Positions 35,514-43,199 of a stretch of 64,000 nucleotides of DNA are shown one piece after another. The stretch's first letter is position 1. Each line of letters begins with the position of its first letter. This stretch comes from Brachybacterium phenoliresistens (lineage in GTDB: Bacteria; Actinomycetota; Actinomycetes; Actinomycetales; Dermabacteraceae), in NCBI RefSeq assembly GCF_000576425.1, contig NZ_KK069996.1:15846-79845 (forward strand). Direction: 5' to 3'. Below the pieces are notes generated by a model that ran no database searches, was not told the DNA's origin, and saw only the letters and a list, made by a program, of their open reading frames with translations. The position numbers were made by a program, and so were the translations under genes.

Positions 35514-36704
35514 GTGACTTCTGCATCCCCCTCCCGCGACGCTCCCTCTCCCGTGCGCATCGGCGTGGTCGGCGCCGGGCAGCTCGCCCGCATGATGATC
35601 GGCCCGGCGATCGAGCTGGGGCTGCCGCTGCGCGTCCTGGCCACCTCCGCCCAGGAGAGCGCCGCCCAGGTCAGCGCCTCGGTGCGCCAGGGCAGCCATG
35701 ACGACGAGGAGGCCGTGCGCGCCCTCGCCGCGGAGGTCGACGTCGTGACCTTCGACCACGAGCACGTGCCCACCGCGATCCTCGACGGGATCGGGGCCGA
35801 TGCTCTCGCCGCGGTGCGCCCCGGCCCGGGCGCCCTCGTCCACGCCCAGGACAAGCTGGTCATGCGCGAGCGCCTCACCGCCGGGGGCCACCCCTGCCCG
35901 CGCTGGTGGCGCGCGGCCGATGCCGCCGCCCTCGACGCAGCGATCGACGAGGCCGGGGGCCAGGTCGTGGTGAAGACCCCCCGCGGCGGCTACGACGGCC
36001 ACGGCGTGCGGATCGTCCGCTCCGCCCAGCAGGTCCAGGACTGGTTCGCCGACTTCCCCGAGCTGCTCGTCGAGGAGCTCGTCGCCTACCGCCGCGAGCT
36101 CTCCGCCCAGGTCGCCCGGCGCCCCGGGGGCGAGGCCGTCGCCTACCCCGTCGTCCAGTCCGTGCAGAAGGACGGGGTCTGCTACGAGGTCGTGGCCCCG
36201 GCGCCCGATCTCGACGACGCCGCCCAGGAGCGCATCCAGCAGCTCGCCCTGGACATCGCCGCGGACCTCGACGTCACGGGGATGCTCGCCGTCGAGCTGT
36301 TCGAGACGGCCGAGGGCGCCGTGCTCGTCAACGAGCTCGCCATGCGCCCCCACAACACCGGCCACTGGTCGATGGACGGCGCGGTGACCGGGCAGTTCGA
36401 GCAGCACCTGCGCGCCGTCGCGGATCTCCCGCTGGGGGCGACCGCCCCGCGCGCGCCGGTCGCCGTGATGGTCAACCTCCTCGGCGGCCCGCGCGAGGAC
36501 CTCGCCGCCGGCGCCCGCGAGGCCCTCGGCGAGGATCCCGAGATCAAGGTCCACCTCTACGGCAAGGGCGTGCGCCCGGGCCGGAAGGTCGGCCACGTGA
36601 CCCTGCTCGGCGACGACGCCGCCGAGCTGCTCGAGCGCGCCCACCGCGCCGAGCGCATCATCATCGGCGGCCCGCAGGGCCCGGCCCCCCAGGAGCAGGC
36701 ATGA
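35514..36704 (+). CDS. purK: N5-carboxyaminoimidazole ribonucleotide synthase
   Basis: PurK converts AIR, ATP and bicarbonate to N5-CAIR in purine synthesis. The 396 aa ATP-grasp enzyme shows [11 protein letters not shown] near the N-terminus, the nucleotide-binding [15 protein letters not shown] and the terminal-domain [13 protein letters not shown] signature. GTG 35514 is preferred to ATG 35505, because TAGAAT overlaps the ATG and lies 7 nt before the GTG. Its stop overlaps purE by 4 nt; PurE uses its product directly. Confidence 0.94.
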   Translation: MTSASPSRDAPSPVRIGVVGAGQLARMMIGPAIELGLPLRVLATSAQESAAQVSASVRQGSHDDEEAVRALAAEVDVVTFDHEHVPTAILDGIGADALAAVRPGPGALVHAQDKLVMRERLTAGGHPCPRWWRAADAAALDAAIDEAGGQVVVKTPRGGYDGHGVRIVRSAQQVQDWFADFPELLVEELVAYRRELSAQVARRPGGEAVAYPVVQSVQKDGVCYEVVAPAPDLDDAAQERIQQLALDIAADLDVTGMLAVELFETAEGAVLVNELAMRPHNTGHWSMDGAVTGQFEQHLRAVADLPLGATAPRAPVAVMVNLLGGPREDLAAGAREALGEDPEIKVHLYGKGVRPGRKVGHVTLLGDDAAELLERAHRAERIIIGGPQGPAPQEQA

Positions 36705-37249
36705 GCACCCCGGACACCCCTCGCGACGAGGCCGCCCTCGCCGCTGCGACGCCGCTCGTCGGCATCGTGATGGGCTCGGACTCCGACTACCCCGTCATGC
36801 GGGCCGCGGAGGAGGCGCTCGCCGAGTTCGACGTGCCCGTCTCCGTCGAGGTGATCTCCGCGCATCGCATGCCCGAGGACATGGTCGCCTGGGGCCGCAG
36901 CGCCGCCGACCGCGGGCTGCGCGCGGTGATCGCCGGCGCCGGCGGGGCCGCCCACCTGCCGGGCATGCTCGCCTCCCTCACCCCGCTGCCGGTGATCGGC
37001 GTGCCTGTACCGTTCAAGAACCTCGACGGGATGGACTCCCTGCTCTCGATCGTGCAGATGCCCCCGGGCATTCCAGTGGCGACCGTGACGATCGGCGGCG
37101 GCCGGAACGCCGGCCTGCTCGCCGCCCGCATCCTCGCCGCCGGGGCCGATGAGCAGGCCGCGGCCCTGCGGTCGCGGATGGTCGCCTTCCAGGAGGAGCT
37201 GCGCCAGATCGCCCTGCGCAAGGGCGAGACGCTGCGCGCCTCGCGGTGA
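36701..37249 (+). CDS. purE: N5-carboxyaminoimidazole ribonucleotide mutase
   Basis: PurE (class I) moves the carboxyl group of N5-CAIR to give CAIR. The 182 aa product has [10 protein letters not shown], the catalytic SAHRMPEDM and [11 protein letters not shown] motifs of the family, and an [15 protein letters not shown] segment. The ATG at 36701 overlaps the purK stop (ATGA). A short N-terminal Thr/Ala-rich stretch precedes the core. Confidence 0.95.
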   Translation: MSTPDTPRDEAALAAATPLVGIVMGSDSDYPVMRAAEEALAEFDVPVSVEVISAHRMPEDMVAWGRSAADRGLRAVIAGAGGAAHLPGMLASLTPLPVIGVPVPFKNLDGMDSLLSIVQMPPGIPVATVTIGGGRNAGLLAARILAAGADEQAAALRSRMVAFQEELRQIALRKGETLRASR

Positions 37250-37278
37250 GCGACGCGGCGAGCCCCGCGGTGAGATCT

Positions 37279-37295
37279 GCGCGGCATCGCCGCGC
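37279..37295 (+). terminator. Short hairpin after purE
   Basis: A perfect 7-bp stem (37279-37285 with 37289-37295) with a 3-nt loop lies 30 nt past purE and before the next promoter. It is plausible as the purKE terminator. Confidence 0.45.
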
Positions 37296-37330
37296 GTCCG
37301 TCGCTGCCAGGATGGGCCCGCTCGGCGCGG

Positions 37331-37336
37331 TATCGT
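37331..37336 (+). promoter_or_regulatory. Leaderless -10 of the sugar-modification operon
   Basis: TATCGT ends 7 nt before the ATG at 37344; no ribosome site is present. It opens the surface-polysaccharide locus. Confidence 0.55.
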
Positions 37337-37343
37337 CGGCCCC

Positions 37344-38012
37344 ATGAATGAGAAGCCTCCGTACCGCGTGGCCGCCGGAGCGGATGTCGCGGAATCCGCG
37401 AGCATCGGCGCCGGCTCGAGCATCTGGCACCTGGCGCAGGTCCGTGAGGATGCCCGGATCGGCGAGGACTGCGTGATCGGCCGCGGGGCGTACATCGGCT
37501 CCGGCGTGCGTCTGGGCGCCGGCTGCAAGGTGCAGAACTATGCGCTGGTCTACGAGCCGGCCTCCCTGGCCGAGGGCGTGTTCATCGGCCCCGCCGTGGT
37601 GCTGACCAACGACCATTTCCCGCGCGCGGTGAACCCGGACCTCAGCCCGAAGTCCGTGCACGACTGGGAGCCCGTGGGCGTGACCATCGAGCAGGGCGCC
37701 TCGATCGGCGCCCGCGCCGTGTGCGTGGCGCCCCTGCGCATCGGCGCCTGGTCGCTGGTGGCCGCCGGGGCGACCGTCACCAAGGACGTCCCCCCGCACG
37801 CCCTGGTCGCCGGCGTCCCCGCCAGGCGCATCGCCTGGGTGGGCCGGGCCGGCGAGCCCCTGGAGCCGGCCTCCGACGGCACCGACTCCTGGGTCTGCCC
37901 GACCACCGGCGAGTGGTACGTGCCGGACGAGACCACCGGAGGGCTCGCCCTCGCCCAGGACGCCACCACCACCAGCCCCGATTCCCCCGATCCCGAGGAA
38001 GCCGCCCGATGA
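37344..38012 (+). CDS. WbpD/WlbB-like sugar N-acetyltransferase (left-handed beta helix)
   Basis: The 222 aa product is built from hexapeptide repeats (about residues 15-160) such as IGAGSSIWHLAQVREDARIG, including the loop VLTNDHFPRAVNPD. This strongly resembles WbpD/WlbB, which N-acetylate the 3-amino group of UDP-2-acetamido-3-amino-glucuronate. A Cys-containing hydrophilic tail follows. It is coupled by a 4-nt overlap to an aminotransferase and then to a Gfo/Idh dehydrogenase, the other enzymes of that pathway. Substrate is inferred from this context. Confidence 0.86.
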   Translation: MNEKPPYRVAAGADVAESASIGAGSSIWHLAQVREDARIGEDCVIGRGAYIGSGVRLGAGCKVQNYALVYEPASLAEGVFIGPAVVLTNDHFPRAVNPDLSPKSVHDWEPVGVTIEQGASIGARAVCVAPLRIGAWSLVAAGATVTKDVPPHALVAGVPARRIAWVGRAGEPLEPASDGTDSWVCPTTGEWYVPDETTGGLALAQDATTTSPDSPDPEEAAR

Positions 38013-39112
38013 CCCGAGCCATGATCCCCGCAGCCCGCCCCCTCATCGGCCAGGAGGAGCGCGACGCGGTCGACCGCGTGCTCGCCTCCGGCATGGTCGC
38101 CCAGGGCCCCGAGGTCGCCGCCTTCGAGCAGGAGTTCTCCGCCCAGCTCGCCGGCGGGCGCGAATGCGTCGCCGTGAACTCCGGGACCTCCGGGCAGCAC
38201 CTCGGCCTGCTGGCCGCGGGGCTGAAGCCCGGCGATGAGGTCATCGTCCCCTCCTTCACCTTCGCCGCGACCGCCAACGCCGTCGCGGTGTGCGGGGCCG
38301 TGCCCGTCTTCGTCGACGTCGACCCCGACACCTTCTGCATCGACCCCGCCGCGATCGAGGCCGCGGTCACCGAGCGGACCGTCGGCATCCAGCCCGTCCA
38401 CCTGTACGGCCACCCGGCGCCGATGGACGCGATCGTCGATATCGCCCAGCGCCACGGCCTGTGGGTGGCCGAGGACGCCGCCCAGGCGCACGGCGCCACC
38501 TGGGACGGTGCGCAGGTGGGGACGTTCGGGACCTTCGGCATGTTCTCGCTCTACCCGACCAAGAACATGACCAGCGGCGAGGGCGGCATGGTCTCCTGCG
38601 ACGGCCCGGAGATCGCCCGGCAGATGCGTCTGCTGCGCAACCAGGGCATGGAGAAGCAGTACGCGAACGAGATCGCCGGCTTCAACAACCGCATGACCGA
38701 CATCCATGCCGCCATCGGCCGGGTGCAGCTGACGAAGCTCCCGGCCTGGACGGCGCGCCGCCAGGAGCTCGCCGCCCACTTCGACGCCCACCTGGAGGGC
38801 GTGACCACCCCGGTCGTGCGCGAGCAGGCCACGCACGTCTACCACCAGTACACGATCCGGATCGAGGGGGCCTCCGCCGCCGAGCGCGACGCCTTCGCGA
38901 CCGCGTTGCGCGAGGAGCACCAGGTGGGCTGCGGGGTCTACTACCCGACCCCGGTGCACCGCCTCCCCTCCTACGGGCTCGAGCTGGACCTCCCGGTCAC
39001 TGAGATGCTCGCCCGCGAGGTGCTGTCCCTCCCGGTGCATCCCAGCGTGAGCGACGAGGACCGCGACCGCATCGTCGAGGCCGTGAACACCGTGGCGAAG
39101 GCAGGTGCCTGA
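38009..39112 (+). CDS. WbpE/WlbC-like DegT-family nucleotide-sugar aminotransferase
   Basis: This PLP enzyme probably aminates the 3-keto sugar made by the following gene product. The 367 aa product starts MIPAARPLIGQEE, has the SGTSGQHLGL cofactor loop, EDAAQAHGA with the PLP-contacting Asp/Gln, and PLP-lysine Lys185 in YPTKNMTSGEGG. The C-terminal small domain is complete. The ATG at 38009 overlaps the upstream stop by 4 nt. UDP-3-keto-GlcNAcA is the inferred substrate. Confidence 0.9.
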   Translation: MTRAMIPAARPLIGQEERDAVDRVLASGMVAQGPEVAAFEQEFSAQLAGGRECVAVNSGTSGQHLGLLAAGLKPGDEVIVPSFTFAATANAVAVCGAVPVFVDVDPDTFCIDPAAIEAAVTERTVGIQPVHLYGHPAPMDAIVDIAQRHGLWVAEDAAQAHGATWDGAQVGTFGTFGMFSLYPTKNMTSGEGGMVSCDGPEIARQMRLLRNQGMEKQYANEIAGFNNRMTDIHAAIGRVQLTKLPAWTARRQELAAHFDAHLEGVTTPVVREQATHVYHQYTIRIEGASAAERDAFATALREEHQVGCGVYYPTPVHRLPSYGLELDLPVTEMLAREVLSLPVHPSVSDEDRDRIVEAVNTVAKAGA

Positions 39113-39114
39113 GC

Positions 39115-40107
39115 ATGGCTGATCTGCGCGCCGGACTCATCGGCCTGGGCATGATGGGCCGCCATCACGCCCGCAACCTCCATGCCCTCGACGGCGTCGA
39201 GCTGGTCGCCGTCGCCGACGCCTACGGCGACCCGCACGGCGCCGCGCAGGGGCTCGACGTGCTCCCGAGCGCCGAGGCGCTCATCGAGGCGGGGATCGAC
39301 TACGCCGTCATCGCCGTGCCGACGGCGTTCCACAAGGACGTCGCCCTCACCTTCGCCGAGGCGGGCGTCCACTGCCTGGTCGAGAAGCCCCTGGCCTTCG
39401 ACATCGGCGAGGCGGAGGAGATCACCGCCGCCTTCGAGGCGAAGGGCCTGGTGGGCGCGGTCGGCTACATCGAGCGCTACAACCCCGCCCTGCAGGAGCT
39501 GCGCCACCGCCTGGCCGACGGCCAGCTGGGGGAGATCTACCAGATCGTCACCCGCCGCCAGGGCGGCTTCCCCGCGCGCATCGCCGACGTCGGCGTGGTC
39601 AAGGACCTCGCCACCCACGACCTCGACCTCACCGCCTGGGTCGCCCAGAGCGACTTCGCCCAGGTGGCCGCCACCTCGACGGCCCGCAGCGGGCGCACCG
39701 ACGAGGACATGGTCTCCATCACCGGCCGGCTGCAGGACGGGACCATCACCAACCACCTGGTGAACTGGCTGACCCCCTTCAAGGAGCGCGTCACGGTCGT
39801 CACCGGCGAGAACGGCGCGATGATCGCGGACACCGTCTCCGCGGACCTCACCTTCCACGCCAACGGCGAGAACCCCACGAACATCTGGGAGTCCATGGCC
39901 TCCTTCCGCGGGGTCAGCGAGGGCGACGTGATCCGCTACGCGCTGACCAAGCAGGAGCCGCTGCGCACCGAGCACGAGGCGTTCCGCAACGCCGTCCTCG
40001 GCGACGCCTCCAACATCGTCACCATGCGCGAGGGGCTGCAGACCGTCCGCGCCGTGGAGGGCGTGCTGGAGTCCGCGCGCGAGGGGCGCGTGGTGGAGCT
40101 CGGCTGA
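39115..40107 (+). CDS. WbpB/WlbA-like Gfo/Idh/MocA sugar dehydrogenase
   Basis: The 330 aa product has the NAD-binding GLIGLGMMGRHHARN and the catalytic EKPLA (Lys91), with HDLDL further on. The family member WbpB/WlbA oxidises C3 of UDP-GlcNAc-uronate, which is the assignment suggested by the adjacent aminotransferase and acetyltransferase. It begins 2 nt after the aminotransferase stop, closing a three-gene operon that ends at a strong hairpin. Confidence 0.88.
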   Translation: MADLRAGLIGLGMMGRHHARNLHALDGVELVAVADAYGDPHGAAQGLDVLPSAEALIEAGIDYAVIAVPTAFHKDVALTFAEAGVHCLVEKPLAFDIGEAEEITAAFEAKGLVGAVGYIERYNPALQELRHRLADGQLGEIYQIVTRRQGGFPARIADVGVVKDLATHDLDLTAWVAQSDFAQVAATSTARSGRTDEDMVSITGRLQDGTITNHLVNWLTPFKERVTVVTGENGAMIADTVSADLTFHANGENPTNIWESMASFRGVSEGDVIRYALTKQEPLRTEHEAFRNAVLGDASNIVTMREGLQTVRAVEGVLESAREGRVVELG

Positions 40108-40129
40108 CCCTCCGCGAAGGCGGAACGCT

Positions 40130-40168
40130 GCGGGCGCGTCGACGGCAGCCGGTCGTCGACGCGCCCGC
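40130..40168. terminator. Perfect 15-bp hairpin between convergent genes
   Basis: Arms 40130-40144 and 40154-40168 are exactly complementary around a 9-nt loop. They abut the stop codon of the minus-strand asparagine-synthase-like gene and follow the dehydrogenase stop by 22 nt. The stem should act on both strands. Confidence 0.75.
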
Positions 40169-41761
40169 TCAGCGGTGGATCGGACGCGTCGTGAAGAGCC
40201 GTGCGCCCCGCGACCATTCGTCCCGGAGGAACTGCTCGGCGTACATGCCGATGGGGGTCTGCCCGCGGAGCGTCGCCGCTGTCAACCGGGTGCGCGACGT
40301 GCCGGTGAGCAGCGCATCGAAGCCGAGCGGGTGGTCGACCACCCCCGAGATCCGGCGCAGCCGGGTATGCAGGGCGGCGGCCCCGGTGACGCGCATGGCG
40401 CGACGGAGCATCGCTCGCGGAGCAGAGACCGCCCCGCTCCCGGAGACCGTCGCCGGCGCGGGGAGGCCGAGCTGCTCGGCATGATCCCGTTCGATGAGGG
40501 ACCGATACCAATCACGTGACTCGATCGCCGCGTCGGGGGCCTGCTCGTAGAGATCCCAGAGCTGCAGATCATGGAGCGGCAGGGCCCAGTCGAGCCCGAA
40601 GTGCTCATAGGCCCGGACCGAGTTCAGGATGTACTTCACCTGGCGCTCCCGATGGAAGAACCAGCGGACGGCGCTCATCGTGCTCCGGCGGGAGCCGTCC
40701 ACGGCCGCCTCGCGGAGGAACTCGGCGAGAGCTGCGCGCACCTTCGGGTTCCCGCTGACCGCTTCGGGCCGAGAGCGCAGATCGAACGTCCACGGGGTCA
40801 CGGCGGCGAGGATCTGCTCCCCGGTCGGGTTCGGCACGTCCCGGAGCGCGGCGTCGCGTGCCGCGCTGACGACGGTGTGACCAGGGATCACGATGCTGGC
40901 GGGCGCGAGCGCGCCCGACCGCGTGAGCATGCGCACGGCGTACCAGTCCTGGATGTGGGGGAGTGCCGCTCCGCCGGACGACTCCCGGAGGAAGTCCGCG
41001 GTCTCCGGCGACTGCCACGCCTCCTGCATCCGGGCCGGATGCAGCTCGACCTTCTGCCAGGGCAGCCCCAGGGCGGCGGCGATGCGACGGGACGCCTCGG
41101 CCTCCGCCGCCCCCGGCAGCCCGTAGGTGTAGGTCAGCACGTGCGGGTAGCCGCTGCGCGCCAGGCGGGTCGCCAGGAGACGGGAGTCCAGCCCCGCCGA
41201 GAGGGGCAGGGCGATCGTCCTGCCGTCCGCAGCCTCGATGAGGCGGGCCATCGCGTCGTCGACGCCCTCGGAGAAACGTTCGGCGAAGACGTCGAGGCTC
41301 TCGAGCGGGGGAGGCACCGGCTGGAGGCGGAGAGGCCGTTCCAGGCGTGAGGCGACCCGGCCGTCCCGCAGGTCGATGGTCACCGTCGTGCCGGCGGGGA
41401 CCTGGTGCACGCCGGCGAACAGCGTGTCGGAGCCGATCACGTATCCGGCATGGAGGAACTCCTGCATGCACGCGGCGTCCAGCGGGGTGTCCGGGACGGC
41501 ATCGGCGATGTCGAAGGCGTTGTCGGCGACGTGGATCGCATCCTGGCCGATGCGGTAGTACAGCGGCCATGACCGGAGGTGGTCGGTGGCCAGCGTCAGC
41601 ACGGGCCCATCGCGCCGCACGAGGCCGAAAAGCCCTCCCGCGGCGCGGAGCTCGGCGACGTCGCAGGAGGCAGGTGCCGAGGCGCCGCGAGCCCGGCGCA
41701 GCTGCACGTCTGCGGAGCGGTGATCCCACAGTCGACTAAGATGACGCTCGACGGTCAGCAC
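40169..41761 (-). CDS. Asparagine-synthase-like amidotransferase with degenerate N-terminal domain
   Basis: The 530 aa product resembles AsnB. An Ntn-like N-terminal half (about 1-150, with DHLRSWPLYYR) is followed by an ATP-pyrophosphatase half with PP-loop LPLSAGLDSRLL (Ser188 to Arg194). The glutaminase nucleophile Cys at position 2 is absent: the protein begins MLTVERHL and its first cysteine is Cys33. It therefore may use free ammonia or another nucleophile. AsnB-like proteins in O-antigen clusters (WbpS type) amidate uronic acids, the likeliest role here. The start is GTG at 41761 after AGGAGGA. Confidence 0.78.
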   Translation of the reverse strand: MLTVERHLSRLWDHRSADVQLRRARGASAPASCDVAELRAAGGLFGLVRRDGPVLTLATDHLRSWPLYYRIGQDAIHVADNAFDIADAVPDTPLDAACMQEFLHAGYVIGSDTLFAGVHQVPAGTTVTIDLRDGRVASRLERPLRLQPVPPPLESLDVFAERFSEGVDDAMARLIEAADGRTIALPLSAGLDSRLLATRLARSGYPHVLTYTYGLPGAAEAEASRRIAAALGLPWQKVELHPARMQEAWQSPETADFLRESSGGAALPHIQDWYAVRMLTRSGALAPASIVIPGHTVVSAARDAALRDVPNPTGEQILAAVTPWTFDLRSRPEAVSGNPKVRAALAEFLREAAVDGSRRSTMSAVRWFFHRERQVKYILNSVRAYEHFGLDWALPLHDLQLWDLYEQAPDAAIESRDWYRSLIERDHAEQLGLPAPATVSGSGAVSAPRAMLRRAMRVTGAAALHTRLRRISGVVDHPLGFDALLTGTSRTRLTAATLRGQTPIGMYAEQFLRDEWSRGARLFTTRPIHR

Positions 41762-41847
41762 GGGTCCTCCTCGTGGAAGCGCCGCCGCGTCAGATGCTCA
41801 CGGCGCAGCTGCCCATCCTAGTCACGTCGTCGGAGAGGTCAGGCCCC

Positions 41848-41853
41848 TATGGT
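41848..41853 (+). promoter_or_regulatory. Leaderless -10 of the flippase gene
   Basis: TATGGT ends 7 nt before the ATG at 41861 and overlaps an earlier in-frame ATG at 41849. Confidence 0.5.
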
Positions 41854-41860
41854 GTCGCGA

Positions 41861-43168
41861 ATGCGTGCGGCGATCGAGAAGCTGACGACCAAGTACCCGA
41901 CCTTGCGCAACATCACCGTCCTGTTCAGCGGGGCGGCAGGCGCACAGGCCGTCGTCATGGCGGTCTCGGTGTTCACCGCTCGCATCTTCAGCCCCGAGGT
42001 CTTCGGCCAGTTCGCGATCTACGGGTCGCTGACCGCCATCGCCGTCACGGTCGCATCGCTGCGCATGGACATGACGATCATGCTCCCGGAGGACGACGAC
42101 TCCGCGCGGCGCATCGCGAAGGTCGCGACGATCAGCAACATCGTGGTCGGAGGCCTGTTCTCCGTGGTCGCCGTGGTGGGGCACGAGTTCATCACCGCGT
42201 ACTACGGGGACGAGGAGCTCGCCTCCTGGCTGGCCATGGGCGGCGTCACCGTCTTCCTCGTGGCGCAGGTCTCCGTCCTCCAGTACTGGTTCAACCGTCG
42301 CTCGGACTATCCGACCATCGCGCTGAACAGGCTCCAGCAGCAGATCGGGTCGGCGGGCGGGCAGCTGACGCTCGGTGCCCTGGGGCTGCGCAGCGTCGCG
42401 GGCCTGATCTTCGGGACGCTCGCCGGGCAGGCCTTCGCCTTCTTCAACCTCCGTCGGAAGTCGAAGGAGCTCCTCGCGCCGATCCCCGAGGGGACGCCGA
42501 GCGCAGCCGAGCTGCTCAGCACATATCGCAGGATGCCCCTGCTGAACCTGCCCACGGCTCTCGTGGACTCCGTGCGCACCAACGGCATCACCCTTCTCAT
42601 CGGCAGCGTCGCACTCGGCGCGGTGGGCCAGTTCAATCTGGCCTGGCGCATTCTCCAGGTGCCCGTGTCCCTCATCAACAGCGCGGTCTCCCAGGTGTTC
42701 TTCCAGAAGCTGGCACGGGTGAAGCCCGGCGAGATGTACCCTCTCGTGCGGATCACGATCATCCGGGGCCTGCTGCTGTCGGTGGTCCCGTTCGGCCTCA
42801 TCTACCTGCTGGCGCCGTGGATGTTCACCTTCGTCTTCGGCGAGCAATGGGACCAGGCGGGCGGCTTCGCCCGCGCGCTCACGCCCTGGTTGATGTTCCA
42901 GCTCGCGTCCTCTCCCGTGTCCACCGTGTTCGTGGTCACCGAGACGCAGCACTGGATGCTCATCTTCTCGATCGTGTTCTGCGCGGTGCCCCTGTCCCTG
43001 CTCTACTTCTCCCCGCTGCCTCTGCTCACCACCGTCTACTGGCTCGGCGGGGTGATGGCGGCGATGCTGGCGCTCATGCTGGTCATGTCGCTGTTCGCGG
43101 CGCGTCGGTACGATCGCAGATCCCGCACGCTCGGCGGTTCCGATGCCCCCGTGCCGGATGCCGGTTGA
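41861..43168 (+). CDS. Polysaccharide (lipid-linked oligosaccharide) flippase, Wzx-like
   Basis: The 435 aa product has about twelve predicted membrane helices and the MATE/Wzx-like N-terminus NITVLFSGAAGAQAVVMAVS followed by FSPEVFGQFAIYGSLTAI. Such proteins move undecaprenyl-linked repeat units across the membrane. ATG 41861 is preferred to ATG 41849, because the -10 hexamer overlaps the earlier codon. It sits directly before a glycosyltransferase gene on the same strand (31-nt gap). Confidence 0.83.
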   Translation: MRAAIEKLTTKYPTLRNITVLFSGAAGAQAVVMAVSVFTARIFSPEVFGQFAIYGSLTAIAVTVASLRMDMTIMLPEDDDSARRIAKVATISNIVVGGLFSVVAVVGHEFITAYYGDEELASWLAMGGVTVFLVAQVSVLQYWFNRRSDYPTIALNRLQQQIGSAGGQLTLGALGLRSVAGLIFGTLAGQAFAFFNLRRKSKELLAPIPEGTPSAAELLSTYRRMPLLNLPTALVDSVRTNGITLLIGSVALGAVGQFNLAWRILQVPVSLINSAVSQVFFQKLARVKPGEMYPLVRITIIRGLLLSVVPFGLIYLLAPWMFTFVFGEQWDQAGGFARALTPWLMFQLASSPVSTVFVVTETQHWMLIFSIVFCAVPLSLLYFSPLPLLTTVYWLGGVMAAMLALMLVMSLFAARRYDRRSRTLGGSDAPVPDAG

Positions 43169-43199
43169 TCCCTCGATGCTTCCGAGAGGAGCGCTCCCC

